Origin: Bacillota bacterium
GTDB lineage: Bacteria > Bacillota > Dethiobacteria > DTU022 > JAAZDU01
NCBI GenBank assembly: GCA_012512665.1
Contig: JAAZDU010000347.1
Span: 1 to 7,861 of the forward strand
DNA: 7,861 nucleotides
Reading direction: 5' to 3'
The notes beneath the pieces are model-generated. The model had not been told where the DNA came from. It did not search any database and worked only from the letters and a program-made list of their open reading frames with translations. Below are positions 1-6,401 of the stretch, in pieces; position 1 is the stretch's first letter; every line of letters starts with the position of its first letter. The translations under genes were made by a program, and so were the position numbers.

Positions 1-1242
1 CTTAACGCTTTGTGTATCTTTATAAATAGTGATGAGCGTTGTGCTGCAGGGAAAGTGCAGGAGAGAAAAGAGCATAGTGTTTAAAGCTGTAAGCCAGGTC
101 CAGCCGTTAGCCAGCAAAAGATTTTTTATCTCCTGCAAGCTGCCTGGCTCCAGCATGGTTCCGCTGGATAAGTAGGCCATGAAGAGAATAGGCAGGACAA
201 TTTCATTGGCCGGCAGCCCCAGGATGAAGGCCATCAGTATAAAACCGTCGAGGCCAATGCTCTTTGCCAGGGGGTCCAGGTACCTGGCCGCAGCAGCAAG
301 GAGAGTGTTGTCACCAAGGTAGATATTGGCCATGAGCCACACCAGCAGCCCGGCGGGGGCAGCTACCAGCACAGCCCTGGCCAGCACGAAGAGCGTCCTG
401 TCCAGGATGGAGTTGACGATAACCCTGCCCAGCTGCGGAGGCCTGTAGGGGGGAAGTTCCAGCGTGAAGTTGGAAGGGAGCCCCTTTAATATTGTTTGGG
501 AGAGAATAGAAGAGACCAGCAGGCTGGCGGCGATGCCCAGCACGACCAGGCCTGCTACCGTAATGGCAGACATTAAGCTCCCCAGCGGCCCTGCCGCCGT
601 GCCCACCATGAAAATACTGGACAGGATAATAAGTGTGGGGAAGCGCCCGTTACAGGGGACAAAGTTGTTGGTGAGAGTGGCAATTAACCTTTCGCGAGGG
701 GAATCAATGATCCGGCAGGAGATAACACCGGCTGCGTTGCAACCAAAGCCCATGCACATAGTCAGGGCCTGCTTTCCATGAGTCCCACATTTTTTAAACA
801 GGTAATCCAGGTTAAAAGCCACCCTGGGCAGGTAGCCCAGATCTTCCAGCAGGGTGAAGAGCGGAAAAAAAATAGCCATCGGCGGCAGCATGACGGATAC
901 TACCCAGGCCAGTGTGCGGTATACTCCCAGCACCAGGATGCCGCTTAACCAGGCAGGAGCGCTTAGCGCGCTAAATAAATGGAGCAGCTGCAGCTCAATG
1001 GTAAATAGTATGCTGGCGATAGCGGCTGAAGGATAATTCGCCCCTGTAATTGTGATCCAGAAGACGGCGCCCAGCAGCAAGAGCATCATGGGGTATCCCC
1101 AGAGGTGGGAGGTCAGGATATCATCTATTTTTTTGTCCCAGTCTACTACGCCCCGGCTGCCTTTATGCGAAACCACGCTTTTGGCAATTTTTTCAGCCTG
1201 CCTGTAGATAGAGGAGACGATCCGGTCCCTGTAATCAGTCAC
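1..1242 (-). CDS. feoB: FeoB membrane (Gate) domain, ferrous iron permease subunit, 3' end outside window
   Basis: This is the transmembrane half of the FeoB Fe(II) transporter, encoded apart from its GTPase. Read from a GTG at 1242-1240, the frame stays open for 414 codons to the left edge, so the C-terminus is missing. A polar N-terminal stretch of about 45 residues is followed by many hydrophobic segments typical of two Gate repeats. Motifs seen are GFGCNAAG (Cys about 168), FVPCNGRFPTL (Cys about 197), GLPANEIVLP (Asn about 346) and HFPCSTTL (Cys about 399). These match the FeoB Gate signatures and the conserved C-terminal PCxTT region, although the canonical GCNxP reads GCNAA here. The start overlaps the stop of the upstream GTPase gene in a GTGA, which implies translational coupling. 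Family identity is secure. Iron as substrate is inferred from family and from the adjoining feoA. Probably 30-50 residues lie outside the window. Confidence 0.9.
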   Translation of the reverse strand, partial: MTDYRDRIVSSIYRQAEKIAKSVVSHKGSRGVVDWDKKIDDILTSHLWGYPMMLLLLGAVFWITITGANYPSAAIASILFTIELQLLHLFSALSAPAWLSGILVLGVYRTLAWVVSVMLPPMAIFFPLFTLLEDLGYLPRVAFNLDYLFKKCGTHGKQALTMCMGFGCNAAGVISCRIIDSPRERLIATLTNNFVPCNGRFPTLIILSSIFMVGTAAGPLGSLMSAITVAGLVVLGIAASLLVSSILSQTILKGLPSNFTLELPPYRPPQLGRVIVNSILDRTLFVLARAVLVAAPAGLLVWLMANIYLGDNTLLAAAARYLDPLAKSIGLDGFILMAFILGLPANEIVLPILFMAYLSSGTMLEPGSLQEIKNLLLANGWTWLTALNTMLFSLLHFPCSTTLITIYKDTQSVK

Positions 1243-2018
1243 GCCAGAGCCTCCCTCTTAGTTATGTAGCCGAACTCTTTTTTAAATTTATAATTCTTCA
1301 TACAGCTGAAAATTGAATCATCCCCTTCAAGGAGGCGGAGGGCAAGCCAGCGCGGGTTTATTTCTCGGCCATAATTTTTTACTATTTTGGGTATTAAAGC
1401 CTCAATCTGTTCCTCGATATCGTTATCATAGACAGGTAGTTTGGGCTTAACAAGAATTTCCTCTTGAAGCAGGCTATCCAATGTTTGCTTTAAATCATGC
1501 AGCCCCCGGCCACTGCGGGCAGCGGTTCCTACCACCGGCACCCCCAGCTCCCGGGAAAGTTTTGGCAAATCTATGACGATCTTTTTCCTTTTTGCCTCAT
1601 CGAGTAAATTTACACAGATAACTACCCTGTCTGTTATCTCCATTACCTGTAATACTAAATTTAGATTTCTTTCCAGACAGCCTGCATCTGCAACAACTAC
1701 GGTGGCGTCGGGATTGCTGAAGCAGATGAAGTCCCTGGCCAATTGTTCTTCTTCAGAATTGGCAAAGAGCGAATAAGTGCCCGGTAAATCAACGACGGTG
1801 TAGCGCTTGTGATTAAATTCATAATAGCCCTTTACCTGGATCACTGTTTTGCCGGGCCAGTTGCCGGTATGCTGCTTTAGCCCGGTCAAAGCGTTAAACA
1901 CTGTCGTTTTTCCGGTATTTGGATTTCCTGCCAGGGCGATGGTAAAGCTTTTGCTATTGTTTCTTACAGCCCTTTTTCGCCGGGCACCCCGTTGGTAGCC
2001 TTGCAGTCTCAGCCCCAT
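1239..2018 (-). CDS. feoB: FeoB small GTPase domain protein (split FeoB, cytosolic half)
   Basis: This is the cytosolic G-protein and helical domain of FeoB, which energises or gates Fe(II) uptake by the membrane half encoded next. With the ATG at 2018, G1 is GNPNTGKTT at residues 31-39, followed by the FeoB-specific NWPGKTV, then G3 DLPGTYSL, G4 NLLD and a G5-like TAARSGRG. The last 70 or so residues are the helical domain. I chose 2018 because GGGAGGGG lies 7 bases upstream. A TTG at 2039 in the same frame has a weaker SD, and no usual start codon lies between 2018 and G1. The product is 259 aa, about the size of the soluble part of full-length FeoB. It has a basic, Arg-rich leader of about 25 residues before G1, longer than in ordinary FeoB, because its 5' end overlaps feoA by 65 bases. 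It ends in TGA inside GTGA, overlapping the membrane-domain gene. Confidence 0.93.
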   Translation of the reverse strand: MGLRLQGYQRGARRKRAVRNNSKSFTIALAGNPNTGKTTVFNALTGLKQHTGNWPGKTVIQVKGYYEFNHKRYTVVDLPGTYSLFANSEEEQLARDFICFSNPDATVVVADAGCLERNLNLVLQVMEITDRVVICVNLLDEAKRKKIVIDLPKLSRELGVPVVGTAARSGRGLHDLKQTLDSLLQEEILVKPKLPVYDNDIEEQIEALIPKIVKNYGREINPRWLALRLLEGDDSIFSCMKNYKFKKEFGYITKREALA

Positions 2019-2277
2019 TTCCAATCCCCTCCCTGCCAATTTCCCTTACGATTATGGTTCTTGCCTCTTCACTTCTTAAAGCAATTACTGCTCCACGCAC
2101 CCTGTAAGCTGTTGGATCTCCTAAAGGGCTTTTTCTTTCGCATTTAATGACAGCGCCGGCTACAAAGCCAAGGTCCAGCAGCCGCCTGCGCCTTATTCCT
2201 TCTGCCAGCAAGCCGGTTACCACACCGCTTTTGCCAACTTTTAGGGCATGCAGCGGTATTTGTTGTTGCAGAATCAT
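1954..2277 (-). CDS. feoA: FeoA-domain ferrous iron transport accessory protein
   Basis: A small cytosolic SH3-like protein that interacts with FeoB and supports Fe(II) uptake. Its 107 residues hold the typical FeoA pattern in the first 80 or so: LLAEGIRRRRLLDLGFVAGA, then ERKSPLGDP, then AYRVRGAVIALR. The ATG at 2277 has GGGGAG eight bases upstream. The family is usually about 75-85 aa. The extra 25 or so C-terminal residues (ending GCPAKKGCKKQ, with two Cys and many basic residues) are encoded where the gene overlaps the 5' end of the GTPase gene, so the tail may be a product of the overlap rather than a conserved element. It is the first gene of the minus-strand feo operon. No feoC-like gene is seen in the window. 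Confidence 0.92.
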   Translation of the reverse strand: MILQQQIPLHALKVGKSGVVTGLLAEGIRRRRLLDLGFVAGAVIKCERKSPLGDPTAYRVRGAVIALRSEEARTIIVREIGREGIGNGAETARLPTGCPAKKGCKKQ

Positions 2278-2425
2278 TAGTTTTTCTCCCCGTTATTATT
2301 ATCCGCTCTCCCGGCGAACAAATAAGTTAATCGCTGCTAACTCAGTTACATCGTATGAACTTTTTCTTTGAAGTGTTACAGGCAAAAAAGCATTTGTGAG
2401 GAAGGAATAAGCTTTTATGTTGGCG

Positions 2426-2492
2426 AATTTAAATATACTAATTAGTAGGGGGTATTAATTTAAATATCTTAATTAAGAATCATTTAATTAAA
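2426..2492. promoter_or_regulatory. AT-rich palindrome cluster, candidate operator/promoter of the AOR gene
   Basis: Upstream of the AOR start lie three perfect 10-bp palindromes sharing a TAATTA core: ACTAATTAGT (2437-2446), CTTAATTAAG (2468-2477) and TTTAATTAAA (2483-2492). The first two are each preceded at the same distance by ATTTAAAT (2427-2434 and 2458-2465), giving an imperfect direct repeat of about 20 bp at a 31-bp spacing, close to three helical turns. A TATACT (2434-2439) could be a -10 box, but I see no good -35 element for it. The arrangement fits a dimeric regulator binding on one face of the DNA. The SD AGGGGGA (2492-2498) follows directly. The feo-proximal part, 2278-2425, shows no convincing promoter on either strand. 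The regulator is unknown, and AT-richness makes some of these palindromes easy to form by chance. Confidence 0.5.
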
Positions 2493-2507
2493 GGGGGAAG
2501 AGTATAA

Positions 2508-4283
2508 ATGAAGGGTTTTTTCGGCAAACTTTTGCGAATTGATTTAACTGAAAAAAAAGTGCGTGAGGAAACGTTACCAGATGAGGTCCTAAAAAAATAC
2601 CTGGGTGGTAAGGGCCTGGCAGCTTATCTGCTGTTAAAATACCTGCCGCCAGAAGTTGATCCTCTTTCTGCAGATAACAAGCTAATTTTAGCCACAGGCC
2701 CGGCCGCTGATACGATTATTCCCAATGCCAGCCGCTATGGCGTCTACGCCAAGGCACCGCAAACAGGGTTTTTTGGCGAGTCTTATTCCGGTGGCCATAC
2801 TGCCCCTGCCATGAAGAGAACGGGCTATGATGCTTTTATGATAGAAGGGGCATCTGAAAAGCCCGTATTCCTCCATATTTCTGATGAGGGTGTACAATTT
2901 TATGATGCTACAGATATATGGGGAAAAGAAAGTTATGCTGCAGAGGATGCTCTCCTGGAAAGAGTAAAGGCGAAAAGAGCCCAGGCTATTGTCATTGGAC
3001 CTGCAGGCGAGAACATGGTAAGGTTTGCCTGCATAAAAAACAACTATTGGCGTTCCGCCGGGCGCACGGGTATGGGGGCCGTCATGGGTTCCAAAAAGCT
3101 GAAAGGGATTGTCTTCAGCGGCTCTAAAAAAGCTCCTTTGGCCGACGAAGAGCTGCTTAAGAGTTATGTTAAAGACCTAATAAAGAAAAATATCGACAGC
3201 GACAGAACTAAAAACATGATGGGAAGAGGTACCCCCTACATGGTAACTGTAACCAACAGCGCCTCGGCCTTCCCCACCCGTTACTGGTCTGCGGGCACCT
3301 TTGAAGGCTGGGAAGGGATTAGCGCTGATGCCATGCGCTCCAGGATGGATGTAAAACCAAAAGCCTGCTACCGCTGCTTCATGGCCTGTGGAAAACTGAG
3401 CAAAGTTACACAGGGGCGCCATAAAGGCCTTGTTTTGGAAGGCCCGGAATATGAAACGCTTTATGCTATCGGTGGGCTTTGCTGTATTGACCAGATCGAA
3501 GAAGTTGTTTATTTAAATGATGTCTGCGACAGGCTGGGTCTGGATACCATTTCCGCCGGTAACGTTGCGGCTTTTGCTATTGAAGCCGGCAAGAGGGGTA
3601 AACTGGAGGGTATGCCCGACTATGGCGATGTAGATGGTATTGCCCATCTTTTCCATCAGATAGCCAGGAAAGAGGGCCCGGGCCAAATTTTGGCGGAAGG
3701 AGTTAAAAGAGCCTCGGAAAAGCTTGGCCTGGAGGATATCGCCGTGCATGTTAAAGGTTTGGAACCCGCAGGTTACGACCCGCGCACTGTGACCGGCATG
3801 AGCCTGGGCTATGCTGTCTCTGATCGGGGAGCCTGCCACCTGCGTTGCAGCTTCTATATGGGCGAGCTAAGGGGGGAAGTCCCGCGTGATATGGTGGAAG
3901 GAAAGGCCAAGCTTTTGATAGAGTGCGAAAATAAAAATACCCTGGAAGACTGTTTGATTATCTGCCGCTTTTACCAGCAGTTTATTGGGTGGGAAGGAAT
4001 GCAGACCATAATTAAAGCCATCACAGGCATGGATCTTTCACAGGAAGAGCTTGCTGCCATAGCCATGAGGGTAACCACCATGGCCAGGCTGTTTAACATT
4101 CGCGAAGGCCTGACGAAGGAGGATGACACTATTCCGCCGCGGCTGTTTAAAGAGCCCATAGGCCCGGAGAAAAACTTGGTGGTAAGCAAAGAAAACCTGG
4201 AGGTTATGCTTAAAGAATACTATGCTATTCACGGTTGGGATGAAAACGGTATTCCCGGAGAAGCAGTTGCTTTATCTTTATAA
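2508..4283 (+). CDS. Aldehyde:ferredoxin oxidoreductase family tungsto/molybdopterin enzyme
   Basis: Family members oxidise aldehydes to carboxylates, or run in reverse, using a bis-pterin tungsten (or molybdenum) site and a [4Fe-4S] cluster that passes electrons to ferredoxin. They are cytosolic and oxygen-sensitive. The 591 residues match the usual length of about 600. Visible landmarks are the N-terminal AOR domain beginning GKLLRIDLT, the AGRTGMGAVMGSKKLK block (184-199), the cluster cysteines CYRCFMAC (287, 290, 294), the first pterin motif DRLGLD (341-346), and DCLIIC (481-486), whose Cys486 should be the fourth cluster ligand. DCLIIC is a divergent DxxGLC. Glu314 (GPEYETL) and His444 (HLRC) lie near where the active-site Glu and His fall in the Pyrococcus enzyme. 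The ATG has AGGGGGA nine bases upstream. It is monocistronic, between a divergent feo operon and a strong terminator. The actual substrate cannot be read from sequence; no subunit or cofactor gene is adjacent. Confidence 0.93.
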   Translation: MKGFFGKLLRIDLTEKKVREETLPDEVLKKYLGGKGLAAYLLLKYLPPEVDPLSADNKLILATGPAADTIIPNASRYGVYAKAPQTGFFGESYSGGHTAPAMKRTGYDAFMIEGASEKPVFLHISDEGVQFYDATDIWGKESYAAEDALLERVKAKRAQAIVIGPAGENMVRFACIKNNYWRSAGRTGMGAVMGSKKLKGIVFSGSKKAPLADEELLKSYVKDLIKKNIDSDRTKNMMGRGTPYMVTVTNSASAFPTRYWSAGTFEGWEGISADAMRSRMDVKPKACYRCFMACGKLSKVTQGRHKGLVLEGPEYETLYAIGGLCCIDQIEEVVYLNDVCDRLGLDTISAGNVAAFAIEAGKRGKLEGMPDYGDVDGIAHLFHQIARKEGPGQILAEGVKRASEKLGLEDIAVHVKGLEPAGYDPRTVTGMSLGYAVSDRGACHLRCSFYMGELRGEVPRDMVEGKAKLLIECENKNTLEDCLIICRFYQQFIGWEGMQTIIKAITGMDLSQEELAAIAMRVTTMARLFNIREGLTKEDDTIPPRLFKEPIGPEKNLVVSKENLEVMLKEYYAIHGWDENGIPGEAVALSL

Positions 4284-4332
4284 TTTATAAGATAATTAAA
4301 CCTTTATAATTAAATAAGATAAAGCATAATAA

Positions 4333-4380
4333 AAAAGCCAACGAAGAAGAGGCACAAAGCCCTCTTCTTCGTTGGCTTTT
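4333..4380. terminator. Strong intrinsic terminator after the AOR gene, possibly bidirectional
   Basis: A 16-bp perfect GC-containing stem (4337-4352 with 4361-4376) is extended by four A-T pairs to 20 bp. The loop is eight bases, and a T run follows on the plus strand. The A run at the left foot would act as a T run for minus-strand transcription, so it could work in both directions. It starts about 50 bases after the AOR stop codon and isolates that gene from the next transcription unit. Confidence 0.93.
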
Positions 4381-4440
4381 GTTTTAACAAGATAATTTCA
4401 TAATGTGAAAGTATATTTTGATGTGTAAAATAATGCTTGC

Positions 4441-4470
4441 TTACTATGGTGCGAGCCTGCATAATATAAT
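4441..4470 (+). promoter_or_regulatory. Candidate promoter of the small hypothetical gene
   Basis: A perfect TATAAT -10 box lies at 4465-4470. A weak -35 candidate, TTACTA (4441-4446), sits 18 bases upstream. Transcription would start near 4477, right at the ATG of 4479. That argues against that ATG as the translation start and in favour of a leader of about 60 bases ending in the AAGGAG at 4524-4529. Confidence 0.55.
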
Positions 4471-4478
4471 AATTAAAA

Positions 4479-4835
4479 ATGAAATTAAGTAGGGATAGAC
4501 CTGGTAACTGTCGACGGGGCAGCAAGGAGTACCACAATGAAATAGAGAAAAAATTTGCTGTTTACACCGATTTAAGGCAACAGCTAAGGGAAAAAATTAA
4601 CAGCTTCCCTGCTGGTGGCGTGGGCGTGTATTCCTATTTTCAGCGTTTGGCTACGGGGTTACAGCAGCTCATGTGTGGTGCCAGGAAAGCCTCATTAAAG
4701 GCTTTGGAAAGAAGCGATATCGGGGCCTTGACTAGGGAAGCAGCGGACTTGACTGGTATTAAGCACGTCATGGAACTGGATAAGGATGAAGCAGAAAAAA
4801 TTCTCCTGTCTATTTCCAGGCGCTGTGCAGGTTAA
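4479..4835 (+). CDS. Small helical hypothetical protein, start codon uncertain (possible frameshift)
   Basis: I do not recognise this gene. The open frame gives at most 118 residues. The part from about residue 21 onward looks like a genuine protein: mostly amphipathic helix with a charged start (EIEKKFAVYTDLRQQ), a central MCGARKASLKALE and a C-terminal helix ending ISRRCAG. It has no signal peptide, membrane segment or familiar motif. The ATG at 4479 has no SD and nearly coincides with the predicted transcription start, so the first 20 residues are doubtful. A strong SD, AAGGAG (4524-4529), lies 7 bases before an ATG at 4537, but that ATG is out of frame and meets TAG after one codon. One extra base near 4540 would give a 99-residue protein starting M-K-I-E-K-K-F or M-E-I-E-K-K-F. 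It stands alone between a terminator and the promoter of the next gene. Confidence 0.6.
   Translation: MKLSRDRPGNCRRGSKEYHNEIEKKFAVYTDLRQQLREKINSFPAGGVGVYSYFQRLATGLQQLMCGARKASLKALERSDIGALTREAADLTGIKHVMELDKDEAEKILLSISRRCAG
4502..4534 (+). promoter_or_regulatory. Possible leader hairpin around the ribosome binding site
   Basis: TGGTA (4502-4506) can pair with TACCA (4530-4534). Inside it, CTGTC (4508-4512) can pair with GGCAG (4518-4522), with one G-U pair, leaving the SD AAGGAG (4524-4529) on one side of an internal loop. Such a fold could modulate translation of the small gene. The stems are short, and it matches no riboswitch class I know. Confidence 0.25.
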
Positions 4836-4862
4836 GCAAGCTAATTGTTAAGGAAAGTTTAC

Positions 4863-4891
4863 TTGCCAGAAAGAACAAAATTTCATATACT
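4863..4891 (+). promoter_or_regulatory. Sigma-A-type promoter of the lipoprotein gene
   Basis: TTGCCA (4863-4868) and TATACT (4886-4891) are separated by exactly 17 bases, and each hexamer matches the housekeeping consensus at five of six positions. Transcription would begin near 4898, about 37 bases before the lipoprotein ATG, with an AAGGAG at 4917-4922 in the leader. The promoter lies about 30 bases after the stop of the small upstream gene, so the lipoprotein has its own transcription unit. Confidence 0.8.
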
Positions 4892-4934
4892 TGTAACTGG
4901 AGAGCCATATATTTTTAAGGAGTCCTTTAGTTAA

Positions 4935-6221
4935 ATGAGAACCAGGCTAACGAATTTTTTACTGGTATTTGTTTTCTTGGCAGCTACTTTTTTGCTGCCT
5001 TCCTGTGGAGGCCAAGAGACCGGGCAGGGAAGTGTTGGCCCCGGAGAGGAAGCACAGGCAGGAGTAGGCGAAGTTGAAGGGCCAGCCACTTCAGTTACTG
5101 CCCCGGAATTGGAAGGGGATGAGCTCCTTCCGGAAGAGGGCGAGGAAAGGGAGGAAGATGTAGAATTTGAGGCGGTAAAGCCTCTCGATACTATTTCCCA
5201 GGTAATAATTATTGAAGATTTACCGCGCTACTTTTTGGCCGGGGGCTGGGCAGGCAGTGAGAATATTTTTGGGCTGTCGGGTACAAGCCCCGTTTTTTAT
5301 AACCTGAATAACAAAAGTTTTTCTTCCCCGGAACTAACTGCCTGGAGCGCCTCCCTCTCCCCTGATGGGCAAAAGCTTTTTTATACAAATGAAGAGGGGG
5401 CGCACCTGCTACATTTAAATGGCAGCGGTCATCATCATTTAGGGAGCAACAAAGAAAAGGAAATGGACGGGGGCTTCCTGGGCGGGGGGCTCTGGTCTCT
5501 AGATAGCAAGCATCTCCTTTTTTGGTACGGTTACGAGTGGGATACCGAGTTTTATGTTTATAGCCTGGAAAGTGGCGAAGCCTTGCCGCTTCAGACCCAG
5601 CTGGAGGGCTACTTTCTAACCTCTCCTGTAGGCTGGGCGGATGAGCAGCGGCTGGTATTTAATAGCAGGGCCAGCAGAAAAAAAGACGGCACACAGGAAT
5701 ACTCTTTCGGCTACCGCTCTGACCTGGCCCTCTACGATTTAGCTGCAGGGAACAGTAAGGGGAATTATAAAAAGATCACCGATGCAGATGATGGTGAGTT
5801 TATTGAAGGTATCTCCGCCGGCGCATACGGCATTTTCTATAGGCGCTGGTTTGGGGATGCCGACGGCAGCACCGGTGCTGCCGCCTACTACGGTGTCATG
5901 GGCGCAGAGGGCGGGAGGCACTGGGAAGAAAAGATAGAAAATGTCATGGGTATCTCCCTTTCACCGGACAGGACCACCCTGGCCTATCTGGCAAAGACAG
6001 GCCAGGAGGGGGTTAACAGCAGGGCCAAGCTGGTGGTAAAAACTCAGGGCAAGCCGCTGGAGCTGGCGGAGTTGTATCTCGGCAGCTCCTGGAGCGGCCC
6101 TTATTGGTCCCCGCGGGGGGATAAGATCCTGCTCTCTTTTTCTGCCTCTGTTGAGGGAAAGGATAAATCTTATAGCGAACAGTATTATACTATCGTTGTC
6201 TCCAGCAGCTTATGGCATTGA
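4935..6221 (+). CDS. Secreted lipoprotein with TolB/WD40-like beta-propeller repeats
   Basis: The product is 428 aa. Residues 1-24 are a lipoprotein signal: basic MRTR, a hydrophobic core and the lipobox LPSC with Cys24 as the lipidation site, so the protein should be anchored on the outer face of the membrane. An acidic, Gly/Glu-rich linker follows (about 25-80). The rest carries recurring propeller-like strands of the WxPDGxxLxF type: LSPDGQKLFY (141-150), WSLDSKHLLFW (187-197), GWADEQRLVF (233-242), LSPDRTTLAYL (342-352) and WSPRGDKILLSF (391-402). These resemble TolB/PD40 blades, which are usually scaffolds or binding proteins rather than enzymes. The specific role is unknown. The ATG at 4935 follows AAGGAG at a long 12-base spacing; no better start precedes the signal peptide. 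Own promoter upstream, terminator downstream. Confidence 0.85.
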   Translation: MRTRLTNFLLVFVFLAATFLLPSCGGQETGQGSVGPGEEAQAGVGEVEGPATSVTAPELEGDELLPEEGEEREEDVEFEAVKPLDTISQVIIIEDLPRYFLAGGWAGSENIFGLSGTSPVFYNLNNKSFSSPELTAWSASLSPDGQKLFYTNEEGAHLLHLNGSGHHHLGSNKEKEMDGGFLGGGLWSLDSKHLLFWYGYEWDTEFYVYSLESGEALPLQTQLEGYFLTSPVGWADEQRLVFNSRASRKKDGTQEYSFGYRSDLALYDLAAGNSKGNYKKITDADDGEFIEGISAGAYGIFYRRWFGDADGSTGAAAYYGVMGAEGGRHWEEKIENVMGISLSPDRTTLAYLAKTGQEGVNSRAKLVVKTQGKPLELAELYLGSSWSGPYWSPRGDKILLSFSASVEGKDKSYSEQYYTIVVSSSLWH

Positions 6222-6247
6222 GTGGTCAAAAAGTGTAGAGTTTTAAA

Positions 6248-6277
6248 GAAAACCCCTGCCTTATGCAGGGTTTTTTT
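6248..6277 (+). terminator. Intrinsic terminator after the lipoprotein gene
   Basis: CCCTGC (6254-6259) pairs with GCAGGG (6265-6270) around a CTTAT loop, flanked by an A-rich left foot and a run of seven T (6271-6277). It begins about 26 bases after the lipoprotein stop codon. Confidence 0.85.
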
Positions 6278-6401
6278 GTTCTGCTTTTGCATAAATAGCC
6301 AGAACAATGGCAGGAAGGATGATTTTTTTGTAGAATATGACATTTAATAGCCCCAGTGCTGCTGTAGCAGTAATTGTAACCTTGAAAGAAGGGGGATAGG
6401 A
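6278..6401. other. Intergenic leader before the histidine kinase
   Basis: Between the terminator and the kinase I see no intact gene. A short frame from ATG 6337 to TAG 6397 (20 residues, with a mildly hydrophobic middle) lies in the same frame as the kinase N-terminus but has no SD. AAGGGGG (6389-6395), six bases before TTG 6402, is the best ribosome binding site in the stretch. I see no convincing promoter. Confidence 0.4.

Noticed and set aside
464..1036. Plus-strand open frames at 464-781 and 854-1036
   Set aside because: They lie opposite the continuous FeoB membrane-domain frame on the minus strand and show no SD or family resemblance.
1239..2039. TTG at 2039 as start of the FeoB GTPase
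   Set aside because: The ATG 21 bases downstream has a far better SD (GGGAGGGG, 7-base spacing), and the TTG would lengthen the overlap with feoA.
2350..2385. Possible feo promoter on the minus strand (TTGCCT 2385-2380, TACGAT 2355-2350)
   Set aside because: The spacing between the boxes is 24 bases, too long for a sigma-A promoter, and the -10 match is poor.
2278..2507. Molybdenum/tungsten cofactor riboswitch upstream of AOR
   Set aside because: The leader is AT-rich, with only short palindromes and none of the conserved GC stems expected of that RNA.
2688..4232. Minus-strand and alternate-frame open frames inside the AOR gene
   Set aside because: They are shadows of a conserved full-length coding sequence with all its motifs in one frame.
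4479..4536. Cyclic-di-GMP or other known riboswitch in the small gene's leader
   Set aside because: The leader is under 70 bases and I could not match the conserved core of any riboswitch class I know.
4310..4537. Minus-strand 75-residue frame with a hydrophobic end
   Set aside because: It runs through the terminator hairpin and the promoter of the small gene, and has no homology signal I can see.
4836..4866. GCAAG...CTTGC hairpin as terminator of the small gene
   Set aside because: It has only five pairs, a loop of about 20 bases and no T run, and it overlaps the next promoter's -35 box.
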